Position numbers and translations under genes: made by a program | The notes under the pieces: model-generated | What the model was told of the DNA's origin: nothing | Seen by the model: only the letters and a program-made list of their open reading frames with translations | The model's database searches: none | Source: Pilatotrama ljubarskyi | Lineage: Eukaryota > Basidiomycota > Agaricomycetes > Polyporales > Polyporaceae | DNA: 51,354 bases | Assembly: GCA_022385805.1 (NCBI GenBank) | Contig: MU277740.1 | Span: forward strand, 1 to 51,354 | Reading direction: 5' to 3' | Shown: piece after piece, positions 1 to 10,830 of the stretch | Numbering within the stretch: the first letter of the stretch is position 1 | Layout: every line of letters starts with the position of its first letter

Positions 1-88
1 CTCAACCACTACGTGTGCCTCTATCAAGTGCTCCACAGGTAAGCTGAGCCTAGCGGGCTTTCCGCTGCGTGCCAAGCCCTGCTCAACA
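1..88 (+). repeat. 3' end of an LTR, same family as the solo LTR at 206-473
   Basis: These 88 bases match 386-473 with only a few substitutions and end in the same CTCAACA terminus. The copy is cut by the window edge, so its 5' half and target duplication cannot be seen. It could be a second solo LTR or the 3' LTR of a longer element lying to the left. No PBS, polypurine tract, gag or pol coding is visible beside it. Confidence 0.75.
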
Positions 89-200
89 GAAATGACGGAG
101 TCCGGGAAAGCTCGGAACGGCAGCAATACTATGGGATTCAATCAGTGACCGCTCCGGAAGTGAGTAGTGAAGAAATCAAGCTGAGCTCACCATCTATCTA

Positions 201-205
201 TGTCA
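201..205. repeat. Left target-site duplication (TGTCA) of the solo LTR
   Basis: TGTCA abuts the 5' TGTTGA terminus of the LTR, and the identical pentamer follows the 3' terminus at 474-478. Confidence 0.85.
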
Positions 206-473
206 TGTTGAACTAGGCGCTTAGTAATAGCAGCATAGTCAACCAGTCGCACTTAGTCATAGGTGCTGACGCACGGACAATAGAGTTCGTGGCTGGTAGA
301 TACCGGATAGTTCTAGCACAGCCACATGTACAGTAGTATATAAGACCGCTCTGTACGAGCAGATCTCTAAGTCGCTTTCTACCCTCAATCACTACATGTG
401 CGCCTCTACCAAGTGCTCCACAGGTAAGCTGAGCCTAGCGGGCTTTCCGCTGCATGCCAAGCCCTGCTCAACA
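206..473 (+). mobile_element. Solo LTR (268 bp) flanked by a 5-bp target duplication
   Basis: The element starts TGTTGA and ends TCAACA, a perfect 6-bp terminal inverted repeat of the LTR type (5'-TG...CA-3'). It is flanked by TGTCA on both sides (201-205 and 474-478), a 5-bp target-site duplication as made by LTR-retrotransposon integrases. A TATATAAG promoter box lies inside near 336-343. The 3' 88 bases recur at 1-88. No internal retrotransposon genes lie between two LTR copies, so this is best read as a solo LTR left by LTR-LTR recombination. Whether it is Gypsy or Copia cannot be told from the LTR alone. Confidence 0.88.
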
Positions 474-478
474 TGTCA
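474..478. repeat. Right target-site duplication (TGTCA) of the solo LTR
   Basis: TGTCA immediately follows the TCAACA end of the LTR and duplicates 201-205. Confidence 0.85.
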
Positions 479-2079
479 GCCATGATTGCTGCCGCACGTG
501 CGGTGCAAGGAAACATATCAATATATGGAAACCCGCAGGCGCTCACGCGCGATGTGGAACGAGGTGCTCGCGCGCGTCGCGTGCGAGGGGTCGCGAGCTC
601 GCGAGGGGGGCGGGAGGCGGCGGGATGTTAGCGCCGGTCGGGGGGCGGGAGATAAGATCGTTGCATTGATGCAGCCACAGCAGAGTTGAAAACCCCGACA
701 AACCAGTTGGGAGATTAAGGTCTTGTGGTGCAACCGCTCACACAACGCGCGCAGATACCCATTCTTGCAGCATATCACCGCGCATCTCTAAAGCACTCCT
801 TGTATAGGTGGTGCAGCACATTTGTACAACAGCATGGGTTGCTTGCAGCGGGTGCTGCGCATCGTCATTGGGCTCAATGTAATGCTTATTACCATTTGCA
901 AAATAGTCGTCACGTGACCAGAATGGCTTCTCCTGTGTGCTCTCTCTTCAAAAAATTTGTAGCTCAGTATAGAGTTCCTCAAAAATGTCAATCTCTTTTG
1001 AAAACAGTTCAAACCATCTTTATGTTATAAAATGTATACAAAATGGGTGGAGAGGTGACCAGGGAGTATGCTGAATAGCCTACTATGATGAATATCAGCT
1101 TCAGCTACCATGGCTAGGCTCAATTTCCAATTGGAAGCATGTGAGCCTCATTGCTCATCCAAAATATGCATGAAAAAATAGCATAAGATTTTAGTCCTCT
1201 TTAGAAAAAGGAAGCATCCATTTTCATGAGCTTTGTGAGCTGCAGTGTTTTTTTGACACTCAGGATGCGGTCTGGAGAGGCAATGTGTCATGTGACAACT
1301 AGTATACAAACAGTAATAACGGGTTTCTTCGCATCTCAATGTGTATCACGAGTTGTGCATGTGTGCACTATGTGCATTATTCCTCCAACAGCGGAATCAA
1401 AACCAATGGAGAAGGATACGTTTTCACTACACATCTGTCAGCATGTCCTTCCTCCTGCCCTCACGAGTTACTGCGTATTGCATCTCCGACGTAGGAATTC
1501 TCAGCACGGTCAGTATATCCGCTACGCTGAATCAAAGGTACGCGAACGTAGGCGGTAGTCTGCTAGGAATGGTTCCAGATGGCGGACTTCTGTTCCACTG
1601 CGCGGACACCATGCCGTCAAGATGCACGTACCCAACGTTATAAGCGACTGCGCTAGGCTATGCTTCGCCACATGCTTCTCCAGTACGACAACGGAGACGT
1701 ATGCCCGCCAGGTCCGCGGCCATCACTGGCGGCCTCTCGAGTCGCTCCCAGTCCCTCGTGCACAGCCATCAGACGATCCTCCGCGTTCACGTAAATCAGC
1801 GTGAACGCGAGCTAACAGAGCCTGCGCCCACAGGTCACGATGGTACCCGAGGTCGGTAGAGCCACAGCTCCGACGCTCATGGGGAGGGCCGCCCTCCTGA
1901 GACTGGTGGTCTGGTCGCCTCTTCAGCGATCTCGGTCCGAGAATGTGAGTGTGATCCTGGTTTTGAAGCTGATCCTCCCTTCAGCAGCGGACTGCCACTT
2001 GCATACTGCGGCCTGAGCGTGCTCATGCCCGAGGACAGCCCCCCTATTCCCCAGGATGTCGCTTCTTGAGCTTCACGCG
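479..2079. other. Gene-free stretch left of the first protease gene
   Basis: No reading frame here shows recognisable protein or a consistent intron pattern. A very GC-rich patch (about 538-655, many CGCG and GGGCGGG runs) is followed by AT-richer sequence (about 880-1400). An 11-bp palindrome (1931-1941) and a TATA box (2080-2086) near the right end belong to the protease promoter. Confidence 0.6.
1931..1941. promoter_or_regulatory. Palindrome CTCGGTCCGAG upstream of protease gene 1
   Basis: This is a perfect inverted repeat (CTCGG-T-CCGAG) with a CGG-N-CCG core, a spacing of the kind bound by fungal Zn2Cys6 regulators. It lies about 204 bp upstream of the first protease ATG. An identical copy occurs at 4808-4818 and a near copy at 5042-5052 upstream of the flavin monooxygenase. 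The role is inferred from form and position only. Confidence 0.4.
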
Positions 2080-2086
2080 TATAAGA
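2080..2086 (+). promoter_or_regulatory. TATA box of protease gene 1
   Basis: TATAAGA lies 59 bp upstream of the ATG at 2145, in the normal window for a fungal secreted-enzyme promoter. Protease gene 2 has a matching TATAAAG at a similar distance. Confidence 0.6.
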
Positions 2087-2144
2087 GCGACCATGCGTTC
2101 CGCATTTCCACCAGGAATCGGTCCAACGTCCTTACCGCCCCGAC

Positions 2145-3885
2145 ATGTTCACCCGTCTCTTCTCTCTCGTGGCTCTTTGCGTGGTCGCGACCACTGCGAA
2201 GCCCGTCGATCTCCGGGACTCAGCCGTAACGCTGCCCATTGCGCGCCGGTTCAACCTCACCAGCGGTGGCGCTCGTGTCATCGATGCTGATAAGGCCCGC
2301 GCGAAGTTCCTCGTGGAGCGCGCTCGAGGCCTGCACCAAGACCGACCCGCCGCGCAGGCCTCTGACAGCTCTGAGGTCCCAATCACGAACACAGTGCTGC
2401 AGTATACTGTCAGCATCGGAGTCGGCACGCCCCCGACGGAGTGTACGTCCCTCTGCACAGTGGTGACGCCGCCCGAATCGAGCTAACACGGACTCCTTGC
2501 AGACAACCTCGTCGTCGACACTGGGAGCTCTAACACATGGGTCGGAGCGAACAAGACATACGTGCAGACCGACACCAGTATCGATACCGGGGTCGGCGTG
2601 GTGCGTCGCACTTGTTTGCAGCACTCTGAGCGTCATGCAGACTCAATCCCTACTGACGCAGGAAGTCTCGTATGGCTCGGGAGTCTTCCGCGGTCGGTTC
2701 CTGTTCCTGCGGTCCCTCTGACTTTGGCTGATGTCTATGGGCGTGCTTGTCTCTTCTAGGAGAGGAGTTCCTGGATACCCTGACAATCGGAGACGTGGTC
2801 ATCAAGAACCAGTCCATTGGAGATGCGAACGTCTTCGCCATCGGTTTCTTCCAAGGGGTAGACGGTATCCTAGGGTAAGTACCAGTGGGTCCTTGACGTA
2901 TACCAGGTTAACCATCGCCATATAGCCTCGGACCTACCGATCTCTCGGTGAACACGACTGGCACTCCGGGCGTCGTGCCAACTGTGCTCGACAATGCGTT
3001 CGAGCAGGGCTTGATTGACCAGAAGCTCATCGGCGTCGCCATGGCGCCCAACGGAAATGCCTCGGCTGTCACGAACGGTGAGCTGACCATTGGCGGTATG
3101 GATCCGAGCAAGTACACGGGCGATCTCACCTTTGTGTAAGTGATTCACCGCCCTAGCCTACAGGGTCGCGCCCTGGCCGGTTCACTTACTGATGTACGGC
3201 CATAGGCCTCTGACTACCACAACTCCGGCTTCAAAGTACGTCGGCATCGATCAGTCCTTGACCTACGGCTCCGCAAATGCCGTTGTGATGCCCACGACTG
3301 CGGGTATCGTGGATACTGGCACTACTCTCACTCTTCTCGCGAGCGGTACGTCGCGTCTCTATTGGTCTCTGTCGCACTCAGTATTGACCGCAAGTGGCTG
3401 AAAGACTACTTCGTGGCATACCTCGGAGCGTCAGGCGCCAAGCGCGACTTCAAGACAGGTTTCTTGAGACTCAATCCAGACCAAGTCTCGAGCCTACAGA
3501 GTTTGTTCTTCCACATTGGCAACGTGAGTGTCCCGAACCGACACGGTATCGTGCGCAAAAAGCATAAGTGACCCCCGATAATTGGACAGACCACCTACGA
3601 ATTCCCACCTGACGCGCAGATCTGGCCCCGCGCTGTACGTCCTTTCCCGTGCATGAGATTGTCGCTGGATATTGATGATGACCGCGACTACAGTTCAACA
3701 GTCTCATCGGCGGAGACGATAGCCACGTCTACCTCGTCATCGGCGATCTGGGCATGAACTCCGGTCAAGGCCTTGACTTTGTGAACGGCATGACCTTCTT
3801 GGAGCGTTTCTATCACGTCTTTGACGCGGAGAATAACTTGGCGGGCTTCGCTACTACCCCTTTCACAAACGCAGTTGTTAACTAA
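2145..3885 (+). CDS. Secreted A1 aspartic protease (polyporopepsin-like), gene 1
   Basis: Pepsin-fold endopeptidase, predicted secreted. Nine exons join in phase: 2145-2442, 2503-2600, 2662-2692, 2760-2874, 2926-3135, 3206-3345, 3405-3523, 3590-3634, 3694-3885, giving 415 aa. Residues 1-19 form a signal peptide (MFTRLFSLVALCVVATTAK), followed by a propeptide with the family phrase TLPIARRFN. Both catalytic aspartates are present, DTGSSNTW in exon 2 and DTGTT in exon 6, and the flap tyrosine is in SYGSG. The C-terminal half has SLFFHIGN and FLERFYHVFD. The acceptor at 3404 was chosen because it alone keeps frame and restores the aligned ASDYFVAY. Unlike genes 3 and 4 it lacks the DLTC...C pair. 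It is the first of four protease genes; an extracellular nutritional role is inferred. Confidence 0.93.
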
Positions 3886-5138
3886 TGCTCGATCTCTGCT
3901 ATGTCGTTGGGCTTGCGAACGGACAGAGATGGACTATGGGACTAGAATGCAGCGTATTATGGACTTCTTGTATGCCTTACACACGTGGCAGGCTGGTTAT
4001 CTCTCTCTTAATTGGACATGCAGTATTTTCACCGTTGCTCGCGTGTCATACGTTGTTTAACATGCGGTCTGCTCGTAATGACTGCATCCCGGCCGCCGTC
4101 CGAATTGTGCGATGTCAGTGCATCTTCGCGGTGGACTATCAGAGCCTCCCAGAATGACTATACACCGGTAAGGAGTAGTTTCTTGACCGCACGCTTACCC
4201 AAACCAAGTTGCGCAAGAGTTTTTATGATGGGGCAGGGAGCATGCTGATGCCCAGCAGGAAGACGTGCACACGAGTGGGTTGGTCAGCGCTGAGTTCTTG
4301 GTGTCCGCACCGGTCAATGTACCGTCGACGCTGCTATACTCGCGTGATGTTCCGTGAATCGCTATCACAGCTTCGTCGCTGACCAATCTGGCAATAACCA
4401 AGGCATGTCGCGACCGTCACCAATGAGCCTTGAACGGTCGTGCAGTAGGAATCCACTCCTGGAAGCAGTGCCCAACGATTCGAAGGAGTCCCTGTCTGAT
4501 GCATCAGACACATTTTTAGTGTTGAGAGGAGAGTACGCTGCTTACGGTGCAAGGGGCCTCAGGGGGCCCGACGCCCTCTTTGATGGCTTATGCTTCTCGG
4601 GCCGAGAGTGTGAGCCCGGGGACCATCATCCACATCACTGGCTTAATTTTGAGTCGCATGAAGACGTACGACTCGGGTACGGCAACACAGGCTTGCAAGG
4701 CATCTGCGCAGAGCTGCACAGCCGCCGCCGGAGATCATGGTGTGAGGTGCTGTATTGGAGTGCGCGATGTAGCGCACGCTGGTTCCTGGCTGCCAGCTAC
4801 ATAATACCTCGGTCCGAGTCGGATGAGTGCCTCTCTCGTAGTCGTGCATATGTCGTTCCATGTCTTGCACATCATATGCGCCGCGGCCCACTCATCGTCC
4901 AGGGTCTCTCCTCTTGCATGCCATGCCTAAAAGGCGATGCTGAAGTAGTCACGCTTGATATCCTTGGCGCTTCGCACGGACTGTGCATTGTGCTCACGCG
5001 AGACATCATCGGCACCCGCAGCTATCTAGAGTCACGCACCCTTCGGTCCGAGCTGCAACCGATCACAGCAAGATCACCTAGTGGCATACAGGGGGCGGTA
5101 CAGACGAACGCTGCTGCGATGTTCGCCATTTCATGAGT
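3886..5138. other. Intergenic region between protease gene 1 and the flavin monooxygenase
   Basis: It contains one open frame of 260 codons (4354-5136) with no recognisable domain, low-complexity basic composition and no homologous blocks, so I do not call it a gene. Two CGGTCCG palindromes (4808-4818, 5042-5052) lie in its right half. Confidence 0.5.
4808..4818. promoter_or_regulatory. Second perfect CTCGGTCCGAG palindrome
   Basis: Identical to 1931-1941. It lies about 400 bp upstream of the flavin monooxygenase ATG. A one-mismatch copy (TTCGGTCCGAG) follows at 5042-5052, about 166 bp upstream of the same ATG. Confidence 0.4.
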
Positions 5139-5145
5139 TATAAGG
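5139..5145 (+). promoter_or_regulatory. TATA box of the flavin monooxygenase gene
   Basis: TATAAGG lies 73 bp upstream of the ATG at 5218, at the spacing seen for the neighbouring protease genes. Confidence 0.5.
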
Positions 5146-5217
5146 CGCATATGCTCGAGACGAGTGCCTCAACAACGCCACCTACACCGCAGCCAGGCTC
5201 AAATACCCTGTAGCACA

Positions 5218-6426
5218 ATGTCGACCGACTCCGGCTCTTCCAAGAACACCGCGCCTCGCATGGCTATCGTCGGCGGGGGACCCGCTGGCCTCGTGCTCCT
5301 TCTCACCCTCCAAAAGCGCGGCGTCTCGGCGACCCTATACGAGCGAGACTCGGACGAGACCTCGCGCGCCCATCTGGGCGGTATGCTCGATCTGCACTGG
5401 GAAAGCGGGCAGCGTGCCCTGCGCGAGAACGGACTCGAGGAGGTATTCAAGAAGAACTCTCGCCGTGACGCCGAAGAGGTGAAGATCTGCGGCAAGGACG
5501 GCGTCCCTGTGTTCCAGAAGGCCGGCGCGATGCCCACAGACGAGAACGTCGAGGAGTCCCGTCCCGAGATCGACCGTCGCGTACTGCGCCAGATTCTCCT
5601 CGACGCGCTCCCTGACCCTAACGCTATCAAGTGGGGCCATGCGCTCTCCTCGATCAAATTACTTGGCAACGGCCAGCACGAGCTCACCTTCGCGAACGGG
5701 GTCGTCACCGTCGCAGACTACGTGGTCGGCGCCGACGGGGCAAACTCGAAAGTTCGCCCTCTTGTGTCCTCGGCCACCCCCATCTACCACGGCGTCACTT
5801 GCGTGGAAATCTCCCTGCCACCCGCCGTCGCAGCCCTTCCTGAGAATCGCGACATCAACGAGGGCGTCGGGGGAGGGAGCTGCTACGTCGCGCAAGACGG
5901 GAAGGTGTTCGCCTTTCAGCGTAACGGCGACGGGCGTATCCGCGCGTATGCTGGTCATCGGACCACGCTCGACTGGACTATCCCAGAGGAGCCCGCGGAG
6001 GCGAAGAAGGTTCTCCTCGAGATCTTTGCGGACTGGGCGCCGTGGATTCGCAGGCTCATCGAGCAGTGCGACGAGAACGCGATCTACCTTCGGCCATTCT
6101 TCTACATGCCTGTCGGTCATCGCTGGCCGCACACCCCAGGGGTGACGATCATCGGTGACGCCGCGCACCTGATGAGCCCCTTTGCGGGTGCAGGGGCAAA
6201 CCTGGCGATGCGGGACGGGCTCGAACTTGGTGTCTTCCTTGCGGAGGCGATTACGAAGAAGCTAGAGCCGGAGGAGAGGGAGGCCGCGGTCGAGGCGTGG
6301 GAGACAGTCATGTTCGAGAGGGTGGAGAAGTTCGCTGCGCTCACCTTCAGAAACCTCGAGATATTCTTCGGTCCAGATGCTCCCCAGGCGGCAGTGGCCG
6401 CATACGCGGACGGTGTTGAGGAGTAA
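5218..6426 (+). CDS. FAD-dependent monooxygenase, TetX-like, intronless
   Basis: A 402-aa class A flavoprotein monooxygenase that would use FAD, NAD(P)H and O2 to hydroxylate a small aromatic or polyketide-like substrate. The FAD-binding Rossmann motif is VGGGPAGL near residue 18. The DG motif is VVGADGANSKVR near 172-183, and the GD motif GDAAHLMSPFAGAGANLA follows near 317. The stretch GGMLDLHWESGQRAL near residue 54 is typical of TetX-type enzymes. The ATG at 5218 follows a TATA box and precedes the FAD motif by the usual short leader. Nearly every neighbour has introns but this gene has none, which fits retroposition or an old transfer from bacteria. The substrate is unknown; tetracycline inactivation should not be assumed. 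Confidence 0.9.
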   Translation: MSTDSGSSKNTAPRMAIVGGGPAGLVLLLTLQKRGVSATLYERDSDETSRAHLGGMLDLHWESGQRALRENGLEEVFKKNSRRDAEEVKICGKDGVPVFQKAGAMPTDENVEESRPEIDRRVLRQILLDALPDPNAIKWGHALSSIKLLGNGQHELTFANGVVTVADYVVGADGANSKVRPLVSSATPIYHGVTCVEISLPPAVAALPENRDINEGVGGGSCYVAQDGKVFAFQRNGDGRIRAYAGHRTTLDWTIPEEPAEAKKVLLEIFADWAPWIRRLIEQCDENAIYLRPFFYMPVGHRWPHTPGVTIIGDAAHLMSPFAGAGANLAMRDGLELGVFLAEAITKKLEPEEREAAVEAWETVMFERVEKFAALTFRNLEIFFGPDAPQAAVAAYADGVEE

Positions 6427-9050
6427 GGGGCATCACTATTCGGAGCGCCGTGGCTCACTAGAGAATACTGTTGAGCGCCAGAAACCACATAGAATATTGA
6501 TGTACATAGATGTATTCCAGAGATTATTCGCTTCACCTTCTCGCTCCAAAGCTAAAGCGCGTCAACTTCAAACAGTTGCATGCAACCTCGAGCTCACATA
6601 TGTGTGAAGTTCTGAGACACACCGCCGTCGCGTCCGTGAGTGTAGCATTGCCCATGGAGAACCAGTCCAAGAGAGACAGCGCCATGCATGGGCGCCCCAT
6701 GAGCGCTAGCGCTGAGCCCGTGGCAGGCGCCGGTCGGCATCTGTGCTGCAACAGGCTTCAACAATGTGCTCACTGACCGATTGCCTCCGACTCTCAGAAA
6801 TTGCTCACTCACGCACTCATGCTCTCTACTGTCGATGTCGACAAGCACTTCGCTGCCAGAGCTCACTTGCGAGGCTCGACTCTATGCAATCTGGTGGCCG
6901 TTTGACTGTCGCGGAGCGAGGTCGTTCAAGGGTGTTGGTTCGTCCGTGCGTGGCCACTGGCATGCCTATGAAGCGAACTATCAGTCGACTCGCTTTGAAT
7001 GTCAGAATGCAACGCATCGAGGCATGATGTCTTCTACGAGACGGGAAATACGCAAGTGAGTGGCCCGAACGTGTCTGAAACTTGCGTAGTGCACTGCCGA
7101 GGGCCAGTTGAGCGATGATCCTGGTCTTCCGCAATGGCGCAGTCTCTCAGATGCAGTAGGAGATTTGTAACCTCTACCCGGCCTGCGATAACGGACGTTG
7201 GGATGATCTGCAGGGCTTGCTGGTACCAGTCCAACAGTACCCTGGACGTCTGACACACGATCCGCACCTCGCTGAGCATGGCTGCGGCTTTTGCTCGATC
7301 CCCTGATCGACGGGGTTCTCTTGCTGCTCTACGGTGCTGTACGGTACCCTGCAAAGCCGAAACCGACTGTCGGCTCCTGACTTACCACATGCGGCCGCTC
7401 GCGATGCCACCTCACCTCGTCGCTCGTCCATGCGTCGCGTCGGCGGCGTTTTGGCTGGGTGAGGCACAGTTATGGGACTCGCAGGCCGGTCCCTGAGAGA
7501 AGTATAACACCATCCAGTATGTGCTTCCCGCAGTCGCGCTGACTGAGGCTTGCGTTATAGGAGTGCATTCATCAGCTTCGTTCACTTCGACCGCTTCATG
7601 ACGTGCTCAGGAAGCCCTTTCAGCGAGCGTCTGCAATAGCAGGTCGCGCGGGCTTCGTGAGAGCCTCCCGATCCGACAAAGTGATGTCAAAGGGCTTGCA
7701 TGCGCAGGCGAACAGGATTGCAGTACGGCTGCAAGTTTCCCCTCAATTTCGAGATGAGCCTAGATGAACAGTAGCAAACGTCCATGTGGGTAAGTCATCT
7801 GCCCATGCCGTCCTGCTCCCGCCGTCGGCTTGCTAGCGGTGAGTACACACCGCCGAAGAGGTCATATGTGTAGATTGCTGCGTCCGAGTCCATCAAAGAC
7901 GCTGCGGCGCCCAGAAGCTGACATTCTGAAGTCGCTCGTAGCATGCGGCCTTCCAGCGTCCGCGTATGACGTTCTCAAGGTCGCTGATGGTGCACACCGT
8001 AGCCATACAGTAGCACATAGTCCTCGTTATCTTCCAGAGGCCGCGGTCTTCTGATGCGGTTCTCCGAACCACGGCACGGCACGCCCGAGGCGCTGCGGAA
8101 TGCTTGCGCGGATTCTACGATGTGGACTCTGCGCCCCGAATATCGCGAGAGGACATTTGAGACCGTGGAACTCCCTTGCGGCGTAGTACGAGCGTATTGA
8201 GGCGGTCGGAAGGAGTCTGAGCTATCTCCGAATGCATACGCGGGCGAGGTAAGTGATTGCTATCTTATGGCTTCTATCGCATCTGAATGATCACGCATCC
8301 AGATTGAGGCCCAGGGCCTTTCGACCAGCTGTATAGACATGCAAACCATGGTGCATCACAGCTCCGCCGGCACGCCGCTTCGCCCTTTCGCTCCCTTTCG
8401 GCGATCTCATCTTCCTCCGATCGCGGTGTTGGCATGCAACCAACAGGACCACTTTTCCCATTCTTGACCACCTCCACACTAGAATCAATTCCAGGTCATG
8501 GGTTATGCGGCTTCGAGATAGCATCTCGCCGTCTTCGCTGCAGCGGGCACTGAGGCAGCAACCAGCGCGACGCCATATACGCTATCCGAAGCGCGATACG
8601 ACCAATTCCATTCAAACCGCATCCTGAATATCACACAGCACGCGCTTTGAGCTTGTCAGACGCGCCTTCCACCGGTAAGAGAGCGGTCGGCAGCTACCGC
8701 ACCAGTTTGGGGAAAAGTACCGTATTTGATGCTGACTCTTCTGCTACTTGCGACCAGCAACGGTCTCCAACTTCGTGGTTCGAAGGCTCGGCGCGAACGC
8801 AGATCACGTTGCTGCCTCGGAGAAGATGCTCTACGCATATCGCTGCAAGATGATGAGTGCTCGCGTGCTGCATCTGTCGGTGACCTCACCTCAATGCTCA
8901 TGCCAACCGCGCGGATTGTTCTCTTCCCCAGACAGTTGGCCGAGCTTCGCCGCCTGCGCGTCCCTCCGAATCCGGCACCGAAATCAGCATCGGTCGCTGA
9001 TGCGTGCCCTTGGCGCCTTCGTCCGAAGAAGGCCTGCGTTCCCCGGCATG
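6427..9050. other. 2.6-kb gene-poor stretch between the monooxygenase and protease gene 2
   Basis: No intact gene is recognisable on either strand. On - around 7985-8243 an open stretch of about 85 codons has coding-like composition (peptides SGRRVHIVES and LEDNEDYVLLYGYG), but I could not link it to flanking exons or a family. It may be a decayed gene. Confidence 0.45.
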
Positions 9051-9057
9051 TATAAAG
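9051..9057 (+). promoter_or_regulatory. TATA box of protease gene 2
   Basis: TATAAAG lies 71 bp upstream of the ATG at 9128. Confidence 0.6.
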
Positions 9058-9127
9058 ACAAGGCGAGTACGTGCAGTATCTCCCCAGGGCTCAGCTCAGC
9101 ATCCGCGTCCGCCCCCGATTCCCCGCC

Positions 9128-10830
9128 ATGCTTGCTCACCTTTTGCCCATCGTCGCCCTCGCTGTGTGTGCGGTCGTCGCGAAGCCGATCGTCATCCGCG
9201 ACTCGCCTGTCACTCTTCCCATCGCGCGTCGCTTCAATGTGACCGCGGCCCCGAACCTGCTCGAGCTCGACCAGGCCCGTGCCAAGGTGCTCAAGGAGCA
9301 GGGCCTCGCGCGTGGCAAGGACGCGAAGCTGAGTAAGGCCGGGATCCTCGACTCGAACTTCCCGGTCACGAACGGTGCGGTCGACTACACCGCCAGCGTC
9401 GGCGTCGGGACGCCCCCTACCACGTGTGAGTCTGCTATGAGAATGCGGAGTCGTCCACGATGAGGCTGAGCGTGAGGGGAATGTAGACAACTTGATCGTC
9501 GATACTGGTAGCTCCAACACGTGGGTAGGGGCTGGCACTGAGTACGTTCCGACCAACAGCAGCGTGGACACGGGCGACGAGGTGGTATGTCGTCATAGCC
9601 TTATCAGTGTTTCGGATGAGGGTTAAAGCTCGGCGCGATGCTACAGATTGTCGAGTATGGATCGGGCATATTCTTTGGTATGATAGTAGATCCTCGAAAC
9701 CGAGCGCTTGGGCACGTCGCTGATGTTCATCGTCTCTGCAGGGGAGGAGTATACGGATACGGTGACTATTGGCGACCTGACGATCAAGGCTCAGTCCATC
9801 GGCGTTGCGGAGTTTGCCATCGGCTTCGACGGTGTTGACGGTATTCTTGGGTTAGTCCCGCAGAGCTCTGCACAGTGCTTCCTTTTCTGACGGGTAGCCC
9901 TTAGCCTCGGCCCCGACGACCTGACCGAGGGTACGACATCGTCCGGCGCTGTTGTCCCCACCGTTGTGGACAACGCCTTCGCGCAAGGCCTGATTGACTC
10001 CAAGGTCGTCGGAATATCGTTCGAGCCCACGACCTCTCTCTCTGTGACCAACGGAGAACTGACGTTCGGCGGCACTGACTCGAGCAAGTATACCGGAGAG
10101 ATCGCTTACGTGTGAGTTGTCAATCTTGGAGATGCGCAGTGGGTTCATGTCGATCGTGTAACAGCCCCGTTACATCGACGGCCCCTGCTTCGAGCTACGT
10201 TGGCATCGACCAGTCCATCACCTACGGCTCAGCGGGAACAACTATTCTTTCGTCTACTGCGGGTATCACCGACACCGGTACCACGCTCGTCCTCATCGCC
10301 AGTGGTAGGTCTTCGTGGTCTCGCCCGGCGCTTGAGTCGCACGCTCAGCTGTACCCAAATAGATGCGCTTTCAGCCTATCAGGCGGCCACCGGCGCTGTG
10401 GCCGATTCCGCCACTGGGCTGCTGAAAATCACTGCAGAGCAATTCGCAAACCTCGAGTCTCTGTTCTTCCACATTGGTGACGTGAGTGTCTCTCGAACGT
10501 GTTTTCAGCGCTCCACCCGTGGACTTACTGGATCCCTCACAGAACACCTATGAGTTCACTGCCAACGCTCAAATTTGGCCTCGCGCTGTGAGTGTATCCA
10601 TGCGAACCAGAGGCCTTGCCATGCTCACTCGCATCTAGCTCAACACTGCCATTGGCGGAGACGCCGACAGCGTGTACCTAATCGTCGCCGACCTAGGCTC
10701 GGACTCAGGCGAGGGTCTTGACTTCATCGACGGCTTCACGTTCCTCGAGCGATTCTACAACGTGTGGGATTCTGCGAACTCCCAAGTCGGCTTTGCAACC
10801 ACGCCCTTCACAGATGCAACGACAAACTGA
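9128..10830 (+). CDS. Secreted A1 aspartic protease (polyporopepsin-like), gene 2
   Basis: Nine in-phase exons: 9128-9425, 9487-9584, 9647-9677, 9742-9850, 9905-10111, 10165-10304, 10363-10481, 10543-10587, 10639-10830, giving 412 aa. Five of the nine exon lengths (298, 98, 31, 140, 119, plus 45 and 192 at the end) equal those of gene 1, showing direct paralogy. A signal peptide (MLAHLLPIVALAVCAVVAK) and the propeptide phrase TLPIARRFN precede the mature enzyme. Catalytic motifs are VDTGSSNTW and ITDTGTTL, with flap EYGSG. The C-terminus carries FLERFYNVWD and GFATTPFTDATTN. All key residues are intact, so an active secreted acid protease is expected. Like gene 1 it lacks the cysteine pair of genes 3 and 4. 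Confidence 0.94.

Noticed and set aside
4354..5136. 260-codon + strand ORF
   Set aside because: No recognisable domain, odd composition, and it overlaps the promoter elements of the flavin monooxygenase. Probably a chance open frame.
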